A stretch of 64,000 nucleotides of DNA from Ignavibacteriales bacterium (GTDB lineage Bacteria > Bacteroidota > Ignavibacteria > Ignavibacteriales > Melioribacteraceae): assembly GCA_026390795.1 (NCBI GenBank), contig JAPLFG010000003.1, positions 2,480,001 to 2,544,000 of the forward strand, read 5' to 3'. A program made the position numbers and the translations under genes. Under the pieces are notes generated by a model. That model saw only the letters and a program-made list of their open reading frames with translations, had not been told where the DNA came from and ran no database searches. Below, one piece after another: positions 27,408 through 36,763 of this stretch (its first letter is position 1; the number at the start of each line of letters is the position of its first letter).

Positions 27408-28739
27408 CTACTCTGTTTTTAAAATTCCTAATGCGCTCATAAGTCCAAACTGTCTGAACACGTAGTTAGATTCGGCTGCTATAGTATTGTTGCTTGCCTG
27501 TAGATAATCTCTGTAAGCCTGCTGTTGATCAATAAAAGTAGCACTGCCTAGAACATACGAATCCTTTTTAATTGACCATGTTTCTTTTGCAGATTTTAAG
27601 GCGGCTTTAGTAACTTCTAATTCTAATTTGGCAGATTGCAAATCTATAACTGCATTCTTGACATCACTTTTAATCTGTCTTTCTAATGCAGTTAGATCTT
27701 CATTACTGTTTTTAATTTGGACTTGAGCCGACTGTGTTGCAAAATCTGTGCTCCATCTGGAGAAAATCGGCAAGCTGAATGAAAGTCCTACGCTATAAAC
27801 TTTTCGATTAAATAAATTTGAAGGTTGAGTTGCGCTTGACGAAAAATTATAGTTGCCTGATAAACTTGGTAAAAAACCGCTTTTTGCAATTGACAATTGA
27901 TACTCGGCACTAAGCAATTTAGCTTTTTGACTTTGGTAATCGTTCCTATTATTGAGAGCGGTTTGGTAAACACTATCAATGTTGTCTAAATATGTTGAAG
28001 TCTCCGGCATATATGCGGAATCCATCACAAAAATATAATCTTTCAATACATCCTTAGAGAGATAATTCAACAAATTGATTTTTGCTTTTTCATAATTGTT
28101 CTTCACTTGCAGATAAGAAAGTTGTGAATTGGAAGTCTGATATTCTTGTGAATATAAATCAGCATTCGCAACCATTCTCAAATCGAACATCTCCTTCACT
28201 TTTTGAAGCAGATCCGTGTTGTACTTTTGATCCTCCTTTTGGAAGCTAAGTATCTTCTCATTGTTAACGACTGTTACAAATAGACTTACTGTTTGCAAGA
28301 CAACATCCTGCCGCAATTTATTCAAATCATATTTTGCCGATTGGAGATCATTTTTCTTTTGATTCAATGTGTTTATGTTCGAAAGTCCATCAAACAAAGT
28401 AACATTTCCGCCAAGAGAGACGCTATAATTTCTCGAATCGGATTCGGATGCGGGAAGGTTTTGAGGCTGACCATAAAAATCAAGTACCGTACTGCCCGAA
28501 CTGCTAGTCCGCTGCCAGTTCCATCCGCTGTTGAGATTTAACGTCGGCAAAAAACTACCGTAGGCACTTTTCACTGCCGCGTTGGAGATTTCTAAATTGT
28601 TGCCGCTTTTTACAATTGAAGTATTTTGATTTAACGCCGTTGTAATAGCGCTGCTCAAAGTTATTTTTTCTTGCGCATTAACTTGAATAAAACTTGTCAA
28701 TGTGAAAATAGAGATGAAAATTATTTTTACATACTTCAT
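27408..28739 (-). CDS. TolC-family outer-membrane efflux protein
   Basis: Outer-membrane channel of a tripartite pump. After a signal peptide (to VNAQ), two OEP repeats of long helices are visible, with TTALNQNTSIVKSGNNLEIS at the start and a second half opening with NRNDYQSQKAKLLSAEYQL. I start at the ATG at 28739, which has AGGA upstream and gives a clean signal peptide (443 residues); an ATG 16 codons earlier overlaps the permease stop by 8 bases and is possible. It is the last gene of the five-gene efflux operon. Confidence 0.92.
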   Translation of the reverse strand: MKYVKIIFISIFTLTSFIQVNAQEKITLSSAITTALNQNTSIVKSGNNLEISNAAVKSAYGSFLPTLNLNSGWNWQRTSSSGSTVLDFYGQPQNLPASESDSRNYSVSLGGNVTLFDGLSNINTLNQKKNDLQSAKYDLNKLRQDVVLQTVSLFVTVVNNEKILSFQKEDQKYNTDLLQKVKEMFDLRMVANADLYSQEYQTSNSQLSYLQVKNNYEKAKINLLNYLSKDVLKDYIFVMDSAYMPETSTYLDNIDSVYQTALNNRNDYQSQKAKLLSAEYQLSIAKSGFLPSLSGNYNFSSSATQPSNLFNRKVYSVGLSFSLPIFSRWSTDFATQSAQVQIKNSNEDLTALERQIKSDVKNAVIDLQSAKLELEVTKAALKSAKETWSIKKDSYVLGSATFIDQQQAYRDYLQASNNTIAAESNYVFRQFGLMSALGILKTE

Positions 28740-28779
28740 CAGATCATCCTGAAATTTATTAATGAACAAATTATTTTTT

Positions 28780-30000
28780 TTACTCATACCTTAATGCATC
28801 AATAGGATTGAGTGCCGATGCTTTACGGGCTGGATAAAAACCAAAAAAGATTCCTATCGCTCCGGCAAACCCGAATGCTATCATTATTATCTGTGGTCTA
28901 ATATATGCCGATTGATCTGTATAATTATTCAATATATAAGCGATCAAGAAAGAGAGGCCGACGCCTATAACACCTCCGGATAAACTAAGAACAATTGCTT
29001 CGGTTAAAAACTGAACTAGAATATCTGAAGCCCTTGCACCTACTGAAAGTCTAATTCCAATTTCTCTTGTTCTTTCCGTTACAGAGACAAGCATAATATT
29101 CATAATTCCGATTCCGCCGACTACCAGAGAGACACCCGCAACCGATGCAAGTAGAATTGTTAAGATACGGGAGGTAGCTGTTGCAGTTTCAGATAAATCA
29201 GATTGATCTTGAATTGTAAAATCATCTTCTTCTCCGGGGCTAAGCTTATGTGATTCCCTCATTAAACTTTTTAATTCTGCTATTACAGCAGGAATTCTAT
29301 CGTTAGAGATTGCGCTTACTTGTATTGAGCCGATACGCATATGATCTCCGGAGAGCCGGTCTCCTACTGTTCTTGATGGAGCTAATATAATATCATCGTT
29401 ACTTGTACCTTGTGCGCTTTGTCCCTTTGGTTTTAGTGTTCCAATTACCCTAAACGGAACACTTCGAATTCTAATTTGTTGTCCTACTGCATCATCATTA
29501 GGAAATAAGTTTTTAACTACATCGGCACCGAGAACGCAAACTTTTGATCTTGCCATCACATCTCTTTCCGTAAAAAATTCGCCACTTGCTAAAGGCCATG
29601 CTCGAATTTCTAGATAATCCGGGGAAACACCCTGGATTCTTGTAAACCAATTTCCTACTCCGCCGATTACTTGTCCTCCCGAAAATACAATTGGAGTAGC
29701 GCCTTTAATTAGGGTTGCTTCATTCTTAATTTTATCAACATCTTCCCATGTAAATCTGTTAAAAGTACCGGAACCTCTATTAACACCGCCCGTTGTTGAA
29801 GCGCCCGGCGTAATAATGATTAAGTTAGAACCGAGTGAAGCAATCTGCTGTTCAACTTTTAATTGAGCTCCGTCCCCGATAGCAACCATTACTACTACTG
29901 CCGCAACTCCGATAATTATACCAAGCGCAGTAAGCAAACTTCTCATTCGAGATTTCAAAATGCTTCTCGTAGCAACTTTTAATATAATTTTAGCTTTCAT
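28780..30000 (-). CDS. MacB-type ABC transporter permease
   Basis: Inner-membrane permease of a type VII (MacB/LolC-like) ABC system, 406 residues. It has one N-terminal helix (about 20-42), a periplasmic MacB_PCD domain, and three C-terminal helices. LTALGIIIGVAAVVVMVAIG, the SVTERTREIGIRLSVGA coupling stretch and a final YPARKASALNPIDALRYE are diagnostic. Unlike E. coli MacB, the ATPase is a separate gene 13 bases upstream. Such pumps export macrolides, peptides or lipids from the periplasm. Confidence 0.94.
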   Translation of the reverse strand: MKAKIILKVATRSILKSRMRSLLTALGIIIGVAAVVVMVAIGDGAQLKVEQQIASLGSNLIIITPGASTTGGVNRGSGTFNRFTWEDVDKIKNEATLIKGATPIVFSGGQVIGGVGNWFTRIQGVSPDYLEIRAWPLASGEFFTERDVMARSKVCVLGADVVKNLFPNDDAVGQQIRIRSVPFRVIGTLKPKGQSAQGTSNDDIILAPSRTVGDRLSGDHMRIGSIQVSAISNDRIPAVIAELKSLMRESHKLSPGEEDDFTIQDQSDLSETATATSRILTILLASVAGVSLVVGGIGIMNIMLVSVTERTREIGIRLSVGARASDILVQFLTEAIVLSLSGGVIGVGLSFLIAYILNNYTDQSAYIRPQIIMIAFGFAGAIGIFFGFYPARKASALNPIDALRYE

Positions 30001-30013
30001 AAAATGTTTCCTT

Positions 30014-30766
30014 CTATTCTACTATTTCAGCTGCAGCTTTAACTCTAATTAATTCTTCTTCAGCACTAAGCCGGTCTTTAATTATGTTATCTTTTATTAT
30101 TCTGCCATCCCGCATTTCAATTATTCTTTTAGCGAATGCGGCAAAGTCTCTTTCGTGTGTAACCATTACAATTGTAATCCCTTCTTCATTTAATTTTTGG
30201 AAGAGATTAAATACCTCTACAGAAGTAACGCTATCCAAATTACCGGTTGGCTCATCTGCAAGAATCAAAGAGGGTTCATTAACTAAAGCTCTTGCCAGAG
30301 CAACCCGTTGCTGTTGACCTCCGGAAAGCTGACTTGGTATATGATGGATTCTATCTGCAAGACCCACTCTCTTTAATGCTTCAGTAGCTTGTTTCTGATG
30401 ATCTTTAATTTTTTCCAAGCGATCGTACATTAAAGGAAGTTCGACATTTTCCAAAGCAGATGTACGCGGCAGTAAATTAAACCCTTGAAAAACAAAACCA
30501 ATTTTCTGATTACGGATATGAGCATACTCATTCTGAGGAAGTTTGCTTGTGTTTATTCCGTCAAGAAGATAATCGCCTGAAGTAGGCATGTCCAAACATC
30601 CCAGCAAATTCATTAGTGTTGACTTACCTGAACCCGAGGCACCCATTATGGCAACAAATTCACCTTTTTGAATTGTGATATTAACTGATTTCAATGCATG
30701 AACATCAACTTCGCCGACAGTATAGGTTTTGGTAAGGTCAACAGTTTTAATTAAAATATTTTCCAA
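30014..30766 (-). CDS. MacB/LolD-type ABC transporter ATPase
   Basis: ATPase partner of the adjacent permease, 250 residues. Walker A is GASGSGKSTL, the Q-loop QGFNLLPR, the signature LSGGQQQRVALARAL, Walker B ILADEPTGNLD, and the H-loop VTHERDF. Spacing of 13-14 bases on both sides fits one transcript with the membrane fusion protein and permease. Confidence 0.95.
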   Translation of the reverse strand: MENILIKTVDLTKTYTVGEVDVHALKSVNITIQKGEFVAIMGASGSGKSTLMNLLGCLDMPTSGDYLLDGINTSKLPQNEYAHIRNQKIGFVFQGFNLLPRTSALENVELPLMYDRLEKIKDHQKQATEALKRVGLADRIHHIPSQLSGGQQQRVALARALVNEPSLILADEPTGNLDSVTSVEVFNLFQKLNEEGITIVMVTHERDFAAFAKRIIEMRDGRIIKDNIIKDRLSAEEELIRVKAAAEIVE

Positions 30767-30780
30767 AGTTTGTCTCCTAA

Positions 30781-32100
30781 TTAAAATCCTCTACCAGGAC
30801 CGCGATTACCACCCTGAGTTGGGTTAAATGGATTTGTACTTGTTGAAGCTGGAGCGTCATTCTCAATAATTCCGCTAATTACTTTCATTCCTTCTTTTAG
30901 GTTTCTGCTCCTAAGAATTTCAGTATTTTTTCCATCCGTTAATCCTGCAGCAAACATGCTCATCTGTAATTTATTGTTTTCATCAAAGTACCAGACTCTG
31001 GTAGCAGTACGTCTTCTTTGACCTCCGTTACCACCGCCCATTGCATTCTGCCCGCCGAAGTTTCCGCCTCCGCCTGTTGATCCTTGACCGAATTGTCCGC
31101 CGCCTCTTTCTTGCATTTTTTTCTTAACGCTATCCGGAAGGCTTGCCAATTCCTTTTCTCTATTTTTCTGATACTCGGCAGCCATTTCATCAGTCGGTTG
31201 AAATCTAAGAGCAACATTCGGAACAAGAAGTACGTTTTCTCTATAGTCAACATAAAAATCAACCGTCGCGGTCATTCCCGGTAATAATAGTCTATCTTGA
31301 TTATTAGCTTTAACAACTACAACGTAGCTAACCACGTTTGATACAACATTTGGATTCAATCTGATTTGATCCACTTCACCGTCAAATCTTTTATTCGACT
31401 GAGATTGAACTGTGAATTGAACCTTTTGCCCCATCTTAATCTGTCCTATATCGCTTTCATCAACATTAGTTAAAATCCTCATTGATGAAAGATCTTCTGC
31501 GATAGTAAATATAGTAGGTGATGACAGACTAGCTGCTACTGTTTGACCTTCTTCCACTGCTCGATTAATTATTGTTCCCGAGATTGGAGCATAGATAAAG
31601 GCGTAATTCAAATTTAATCTTGCTCTCTCAAGAGCTGTCATAGCAGATTTCTTAGATGCAAGTAATACTTGTACATTTGTTTTAGAAGCAATAAAGTCAA
31701 CTTCATTCATAAAATTCTTTTCATAGAGTTTTTTATTTCTTTCATGAACCGCTAAAGCCTGATCGTATTGCGCGTTGGCTCTATCAAGGCTGGATTGGGC
31801 GTCTCTTACAGATGCGGCTAAAACTACAGTATCAAGAACTGCAATCAATTGTCCTTTCCTAACCTGACTGTTGAAGTCCACAAGAAGTCTGTCAATTTTA
31901 CCAGAGACTTGGGTTCCGACATCAACCGTTTTAATTGCCTGTATTGTACCGGAACTACTGATAATCACATTCAAATTACCTTTTGTTAATTCTACGTAAC
32001 TGAATTTTGTAGATTTACCATCTCCGCTGAAAAACAAAAAGTACGCAATTATTAATAACCCTATAATTACTGCTGAAACAATGATTGATTTCTTTTTCAT
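30781..32100 (-). CDS. MacA-type membrane fusion protein (efflux RND/ABC adaptor)
   Basis: Periplasmic adaptor linking the ABC pump to the TolC-like channel. It has an N-terminal anchor helix (about 4-22), a barrel-sandwich/lipoyl domain with TVDVGTQVSGKIDRLLVDFN, a helical hairpin, IYAPISGTIINRAVEEGQTV, and a beta-barrel domain. A long Gly/Gln/Asn-rich insert (about residues 340-370) and a Gly/Pro-rich C-terminus are unusual. The ATG at 32100 with GAGAA upstream is preferred to the TTG at 32112. Confidence 0.93.
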   Translation of the reverse strand: MKKKSIIVSAVIIGLLIIAYFLFFSGDGKSTKFSYVELTKGNLNVIISSSGTIQAIKTVDVGTQVSGKIDRLLVDFNSQVRKGQLIAVLDTVVLAASVRDAQSSLDRANAQYDQALAVHERNKKLYEKNFMNEVDFIASKTNVQVLLASKKSAMTALERARLNLNYAFIYAPISGTIINRAVEEGQTVAASLSSPTIFTIAEDLSSMRILTNVDESDIGQIKMGQKVQFTVQSQSNKRFDGEVDQIRLNPNVVSNVVSYVVVVKANNQDRLLLPGMTATVDFYVDYRENVLLVPNVALRFQPTDEMAAEYQKNREKELASLPDSVKKKMQERGGGQFGQGSTGGGGNFGGQNAMGGGNGGQRRRTATRVWYFDENNKLQMSMFAAGLTDGKNTEILRSRNLKEGMKVISGIIENDAPASTSTNPFNPTQGGNRGPGRGF

Positions 32101-32145
32101 AAGTGTTCTCAAGTTCTATGTGTGATATTTAATTAAAAAAAATTA

Positions 32146-32499
32146 TTACTGTCTATTCCTGCCCTGACCCTGCATTTTGTTCTTTCGTTCTTCTATCATT
32201 TTCTTAAGCTCTTCTTTTTGAGCAGGTTTTAAGAATTTCATTATTTCATCATTTGTTCCTTGGTTGATTTTCATCATTTCTTCTCTAAAATTATCTCTGT
32301 TTCCGCTGTCTCTCATCTCCTGCATTTTCTTTTCTGCCTTTACTAAAATGGCATCAACTTTTTTAGTCTGATCAGCATTCAATTTGAGTCTTTCTTGGTA
32401 TTGCTTAACTCTTTCTTCGTGAGTCATCCGACCTTGGGCAACAATTGCCATCGAAGAAACAAAAAGAATTAATGTCAAAAATAAAGTTACTCGTCTCAT
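32146..32499 (-). CDS. Spy/CpxP-like periplasmic protein (LTxxQ motifs)
   Basis: Small exported helical protein, 117 residues, with a signal peptide (1-22, ending IVAQ). Two degenerate LTxxQ-type motifs are visible, LKLNADQTKKVD and FLKPAQKEELKK, in a highly charged helical chain with a Gly/Gln/Arg tail. In E. coli, Spy is an envelope-stress chaperone and CpxP a stress sensor partner. As first gene of the efflux operon it may chaperone or sense cargo in the periplasm (inference). Confidence 0.75.
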   Translation of the reverse strand: MRRVTLFLTLILFVSSMAIVAQGRMTHEERVKQYQERLKLNADQTKKVDAILVKAEKKMQEMRDSGNRDNFREEMMKINQGTNDEIMKFLKPAQKEELKKMIEERKNKMQGQGRNRQ

Positions 32500-32898
32500 T
32501 TTTTACTCCATAGATGTTTGTTTAATAAATAAACTTGTTAAGTGGATTCTATCCTGTGTACACTTATACACATCATAAATAATACTGGTTTAATCAATTT
32601 TATTTGCAAAATCCGTCACAATAACCTTACAAATTTCCATTTCTGCATATTTGTTAAAATTTGCGAACTATTATTAGCTATGTTACCGTTAAGAGTCCAG
32701 CCTACGGAAAATTTTTAAGATTTTTTAACATTTGGATCGGGCAATAATTGGAGACCTCGCAATTCTATTTTTCATTTTCTTATATTTGTCACCGCAAAAA
32801 AAATGAAGAATTAACAATTTTTAACCGGAATTCAGAAACAATAGTTTCCGGATGTTTGTAGAAAACCATTCGATATACAAAAACAGTGAGGGTTAAAA
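32500..32898. other. Divergent promoter region between efflux and bat operons
   Basis: A 399-base spacer without a gene. It contains TGTGTA (32555-32560) and TACACA (32567-32572), an inverted repeat placed 56-73 bases before the Spy-like start, where a repressor or activator could bind. Near the right side is the TATATTTG element of the bat operon. A GTGAGGG Shine-Dalgarno lies just before the TTG start at 32899. Confidence 0.5.
32781..32788 (+). promoter_or_regulatory. Possible -7 promoter element of the bat operon
   Basis: TATATTTG, an exact TAnnTTTG match, lies 111 bases before the moxR start. This would leave a long leader RNA. Confidence 0.45.
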
Positions 32899-33882
32899 TT
32901 GGATATTACAGCACTCAACGAAAAAATCAGAAGAGAAAGCGATTTCATTGATGTTCTTTTCAACGAAATTGGTAAAACAATTGTTGGACAGAAAGCGATG
33001 CTTGAGCGACTTGTTGTTGGTTTACTTGGCAACGGTCACGTTTTACTCGAAGGCGTACCGGGTTTAGCAAAAACTCTTGCAATCAAATCTCTCGCCTCGT
33101 CAATGAAAGCAAAATTTCAACGCATACAATTTACTCCGGATCTTCTTCCGGCAGATCTAATCGGAACATTGATTTATAATCAGAAAGACGGAAACTTTGC
33201 AATTAAGAAGGGACCAATCTTTGCTAATTTTATTCTTGCCGATGAAATTAACCGTGCGCCCGCCAAAGTTCAAAGTGCGTTACTTGAAGCAATGCAGGAA
33301 CGGCAAGTAACAATTGGCGAATCAACTTTCAAGTTGGATGATCCGTTTCTTGTTCTTGCTACTCAAAATCCGATTGAGCAGGAAGGAACATATCCATTAC
33401 CGGAAGCGCAAGTAGACCGATTTATGCTGAAGGTGAAGATCACTTATCCAAGCCGGGAAGAAGAACAAAAAATTATGAAGATGAATACAACTTCCGATAA
33501 TCCAACAATTAATGCTGTGATTAATCCGGAAGATATTTTAAGAGCCCGCAAACTTGTTCAAGAAATTTATGTTGATGAAAAAATTGAGAAATATATTCTT
33601 GATATTGTCTTCGCTACAAGAAATCCGAAAGATTTTGGATTGGATGAATTGACAGATTTAATTAGTTACGGAGGATCGCCCCGTGCATCTATTAATCTTG
33701 CATTGGGTGCCCGTGCTATGGCTTTCATCCGCCGCAGAGGCTATGTAATTCCGGAAGATGTTCGTTCGATTTGTTCCGATGTTTTGCGTCATCGTATTGC
33801 GGTCACTTATGAAGCCGAAGCAGAAGATATTTCTTCCGAAACAATTATTTCAAAAATACTTAACAAAATTGAAGTACCTTAA
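32899..33882 (+). CDS. MoxR-type AAA+ ATPase
   Basis: Chaperone-like AAA+ ATPase of the MoxR/RavA group, 327 residues. Seen are GNGHVLLEGVPGLAKTLA (Walker A), FILADEINRAPAKVQSALLE (Walker B), ATQNPIEQEGTYPLPEAQVD (sensor 1), and the C-terminal lid with GGSPRASINLALGARA. The start is TTG after GTGAGGG at a 7-base distance. MoxR ATPases usually act with VWA-domain proteins, here BatA and BatB downstream. It is the first gene of the operon. Confidence 0.95.
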   Translation: MDITALNEKIRRESDFIDVLFNEIGKTIVGQKAMLERLVVGLLGNGHVLLEGVPGLAKTLAIKSLASSMKAKFQRIQFTPDLLPADLIGTLIYNQKDGNFAIKKGPIFANFILADEINRAPAKVQSALLEAMQERQVTIGESTFKLDDPFLVLATQNPIEQEGTYPLPEAQVDRFMLKVKITYPSREEEQKIMKMNTTSDNPTINAVINPEDILRARKLVQEIYVDEKIEKYILDIVFATRNPKDFGLDELTDLISYGGSPRASINLALGARAMAFIRRRGYVIPEDVRSICSDVLRHRIAVTYEAEAEDISSETIISKILNKIEVP

Positions 33883-33883
33883 T

Positions 33884-33952
33884 AGCATTCAGCTATCAGC
33901 TGTCAGCAGTCCTTTTTAATTGCTGAAAGCTGTATGCCGAAAGCTGAGAGCT
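33884..33952. repeat. Degenerate period-7 array with inverted arms
   Basis: Four left heptamers run from 33884 (AGCATTC, AGCTATC, AGCTGTC, AGCAGTC). After a 10-base T-rich loop, four right heptamers run from 33922 (GCTGAAA, GCTGTAT, GCCGAAA, GCTGAGA, then GCT). The right side is the reverse complement of the left unit in phase. It fills the gap between moxR and the DUF58 start at 33959. Confidence 0.75.
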
Positions 33953-33958
33953 CTTAAA

Positions 33959-34834
33959 ATGCTGACTAAAGAATTATTAAAACAAGTTAAACAAATCGAG
34001 ATTCGAACACGCGGAGTTGTGAACGATGTCTTTTCCGGTGAATACCATTCGGTTTTCAAAGGAAGAGGAATGGAATTCTCGGAAGTCCGTGAATATTATT
34101 TCGGCGATGATATTCGTAACATTGATTGGAATGTAACCGCAAGGTTTGGCCATCCTTACATCAAAATATTTGAAGAAGAACGTGAATTAACCGTAATGCT
34201 GCTTGTTGATATGAGCGGTTCGCTTGTCTTTGGTTCTGTTGAAAAAACAAAACAACAAATTGCCGCTGAGTTGAGCGCAATACTTGCATTCTCTGCATTG
34301 AAGAACAATGATAAAGTCGGATTAATTTTATTTACAGATAGAATTGAAAAATTTGTTCCGCCTAGAAAAGGGAAAAGTCATTCGCTAAGAATTATACGGG
34401 AAGTTCTTTCATTCGAACCGGAAGGAAAAGCAACAAGTATTCGTCAAGCTTTAGAATATTTTAATCATACTATTAAAAAGAAAGCAATCGTATTTCTAAT
34501 CTCCGATTATATTGACAGCGGTTACGAAAAAATTTTACGGATTGTCGGAAAGAAGCATGACCTGATCGGTGTGGTTCTCAGAGACGTTCGTGAAAAATCT
34601 TTAATTGATGCCGGATTAATTAAATTCCGTGATGCGGAATCCGGCGAGATTCGTTTTTTAGATACCGGTGATAAATCTGTTCGTAAATCAATAGCAGATG
34701 AACACAAGCGCTGGATGGAATACCGCCGTCAACTTTTCCTTTCGAGCAGATTGGATTCAATCGATATCGAAACTTCCGGTTCATATATAAAACCGCTTGT
34801 TGATTTCTTCAAACTGAGGGAAAAAAGATGGTAA
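33959..34834 (+). CDS. DUF58 domain protein of the bat operon
   Basis: A 291-residue DUF58 protein with a VWA-like core. The family motif GRGMEFSEVREYYFGDDIR followed by IDWNVTAR is present, then VMLLVDMSGSLVFG (VWA-type MIDAS start). The frame is open back to a TTG at 33920, but that extension is translated repeat sequence, so I start at the ATG at 33959 (MLTKELLKQVKQIEIRTR), the normal N-terminus. DUF58 proteins pair with MoxR ATPases. Its end overlaps the next start by 7 bases. Confidence 0.93.
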   Translation: MLTKELLKQVKQIEIRTRGVVNDVFSGEYHSVFKGRGMEFSEVREYYFGDDIRNIDWNVTARFGHPYIKIFEEERELTVMLLVDMSGSLVFGSVEKTKQQIAAELSAILAFSALKNNDKVGLILFTDRIEKFVPPRKGKSHSLRIIREVLSFEPEGKATSIRQALEYFNHTIKKKAIVFLISDYIDSGYEKILRIVGKKHDLIGVVLRDVREKSLIDAGLIKFRDAESGEIRFLDTGDKSVRKSIADEHKRWMEYRRQLFLSSRLDSIDIETSGSYIKPLVDFFKLREKRW

Positions 34835-35775
34835 AATTCTTACGGTTCTCTTTTGTATGGATTCTCTTTTCTCTTTCTTTTATTAATGCGCAGAATATTT
34901 CTGTTAGTGCAACCACAGATACAACAATTTATAAAGTCGGCGATTTTATAAAATACCAGATTGAAATAACTCATGAAAAAGGAATTGTAGTTTATCTTCC
35001 GTCGATTAAGGACAGTATTAAGACTCTCGAGTTCATACAAGCTTTCCCGGCAGAGAAAAATGAAGCCAATAATAAAGTAATTGAACGATACCGTTTTATC
35101 TTTTCAAAGTATGATTCTGCTCAAGTAACAATTCCGGCCGTTACCGTTGCTTATACTGAATGGAGTTCGGTTAAAAAAAATATCAAGACAAATCCTATTA
35201 CAATAACGGTTCGCACTCTACCGGTTAATACACAGGAAGATATTCGCGATATTAAAGAGCCGCTTAAGTTGCCGTTGAACTGGCTCTTAATTGGGCTGAT
35301 AGTATTTTTGATTTTTGCTCTGCTGGTTGCGGCGTATTTCGTTTACAGATATTATAAAAAGAGAAATGCATTGAAACAAAGTATAATACCGGAAATTAAA
35401 ATTCCGCCTCACGAAGCTGCTCTTGCGAAGCTTGCAGAACTGGAACAAAAGAAATTATGGCAAAACGGTTTTGTAAAACAATTTCATAGTGAAGTAACCG
35501 AAATAGTCCGCCAGTATTTTGAAGACAGATTCAACTTCCGTGCTTTGGAAATGACATCCGCAGAGATTCTTGCCGTGTTAAGTTATATGGAAGACGGAAA
35601 AAAGATAGTCGGAACATCTGAAAATTTCTTTAGCAATGCAGATCTTGTAAAGTTTGCGAAATTTGAACCGATGCCTAAAGTAAATGAAGAAATGATGAAA
35701 CAAGCTTATGAAATTGTCAATCAAACTTTTCCGGCAGCTGTACCGCAAATTGTAAGCGAGGAGAAAAATGTTTAG
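34828..35775 (+). CDS. DUF4381-like membrane protein of the bat operon
   Basis: A 315-residue envelope protein with a signal peptide (1-21, ending FINAQ), a beta-rich periplasmic domain (about 22-145) resembling the BatD repeat fold, one membrane helix (about 150-172) and a cytoplasmic helical tail with VTEIVRQYFEDRFNFRALEM. That tail resembles DUF4381 proteins, which occupy this position between DUF58 and BatA genes in many MoxR operons. The exact role is unknown. Overlaps of 7 and 8 bases with its neighbours suggest translational coupling. Confidence 0.75.
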   Translation: MVKFLRFSFVWILFSLSFINAQNISVSATTDTTIYKVGDFIKYQIEITHEKGIVVYLPSIKDSIKTLEFIQAFPAEKNEANNKVIERYRFIFSKYDSAQVTIPAVTVAYTEWSSVKKNIKTNPITITVRTLPVNTQEDIRDIKEPLKLPLNWLLIGLIVFLIFALLVAAYFVYRYYKKRNALKQSIIPEIKIPPHEAALAKLAELEQKKLWQNGFVKQFHSEVTEIVRQYFEDRFNFRALEMTSAEILAVLSYMEDGKKIVGTSENFFSNADLVKFAKFEPMPKVNEEMMKQAYEIVNQTFPAAVPQIVSEEKNV

Positions 35776-36763
35776 GGATGTAACATTCGCTTATCCTTTT
35801 GTATTGTGGTTCCTGCTTCTTATGCCGGCACTCGCATACTGGTACTGGAAAAAGAAAGATAAAATTTCTCCCGATTTTACTTACTCATCAATTCAAATAT
35901 TCGGTAATATTCCAAAAAAGTTAAAAGAAAAGCTCGCTGATCTTCCCTCATGGTTAAAAATAGCTTCACTCGCTTTTTTTATAGTAGCCGCGGCTCGACC
36001 GCAAAGTTTTTCAAGCGGAGAAAATCTTCATACAGAAGGAATTGACATTGCAATGGTGCTCGATATTTCCGGAAGTATGATGGCGGAAGATTTCAAACCT
36101 AACCGCGTTGAAGCGGCAAAGAAAGTTATTGATGATTTCATTGCAGGCAGAACAAATGATAGAATCGGTCTTGTAATTTTTTCCGGGGAAAGTTTTACAC
36201 AATGCCCGCTCACGGTTGACTATTCGGTTCTTCGCGGATTGCTCAAAGAAATTCATACCGGAATGATTGAAGACGGAACCGCAATTGGAAATGCTATTGC
36301 CAACGGTGTAAATAGATTGAAAGACAGCAAATCAAAAAGTAAAGTAATGATTTTGCTGACCGACGGTGTGAATAACCGCGGCGAAGTTGATCCTCTTACC
36401 GCCGCACAAATTGCGCAAAAATTTGGAATAAGAATTTATACAGTTGGTGTTGGAACTGTTGGCGAAGCGCCGTATCCGTTTCAAACTCCGTTCGGAGTTC
36501 GCTATCAGATGGTTCCGGTCGATATTGATGAAAATAGTTTACAGCAAATAGCTAAAATCACCGGCGGAAAATATTTCCGGGCAACCGACAACAGAAAATT
36601 GGTTCAGATTTACGACGAGATTGACCGGTTGGAAAAAACACGCGTTGAAGTTACATCATATAGACAAGCGAAAGAACTTTTTTACGGCTGGGCATTCATC
36701 GGTTTGTTTCTCCTTGTTACCGATATCGGTTTATCAAGAACTTATTTGAGAAAACTTCCGTGA
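35768..36763 (+). CDS. batA: BatA, VWA-domain membrane protein
   Basis: Aerotolerance-operon protein A, 331 residues. Two N-terminal helices (about 10-28 and 56-74) precede a VWA domain with intact MIDAS residues DISGSMMAED, and TDGVNNRGEVDP; a C-terminal helix (about 300-320) anchors the protein. BatA/BatB form membrane complexes thought to help envelope stress or oxidative tolerance in Bacteroides. It overlaps batB by 4 bases (GTGA). Confidence 0.92.
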   Translation: MFRDVTFAYPFVLWFLLLMPALAYWYWKKKDKISPDFTYSSIQIFGNIPKKLKEKLADLPSWLKIASLAFFIVAAARPQSFSSGENLHTEGIDIAMVLDISGSMMAEDFKPNRVEAAKKVIDDFIAGRTNDRIGLVIFSGESFTQCPLTVDYSVLRGLLKEIHTGMIEDGTAIGNAIANGVNRLKDSKSKSKVMILLTDGVNNRGEVDPLTAAQIAQKFGIRIYTVGVGTVGEAPYPFQTPFGVRYQMVPVDIDENSLQQIAKITGGKYFRATDNRKLVQIYDEIDRLEKTRVEVTSYRQAKELFYGWAFIGLFLLVTDIGLSRTYLRKLP

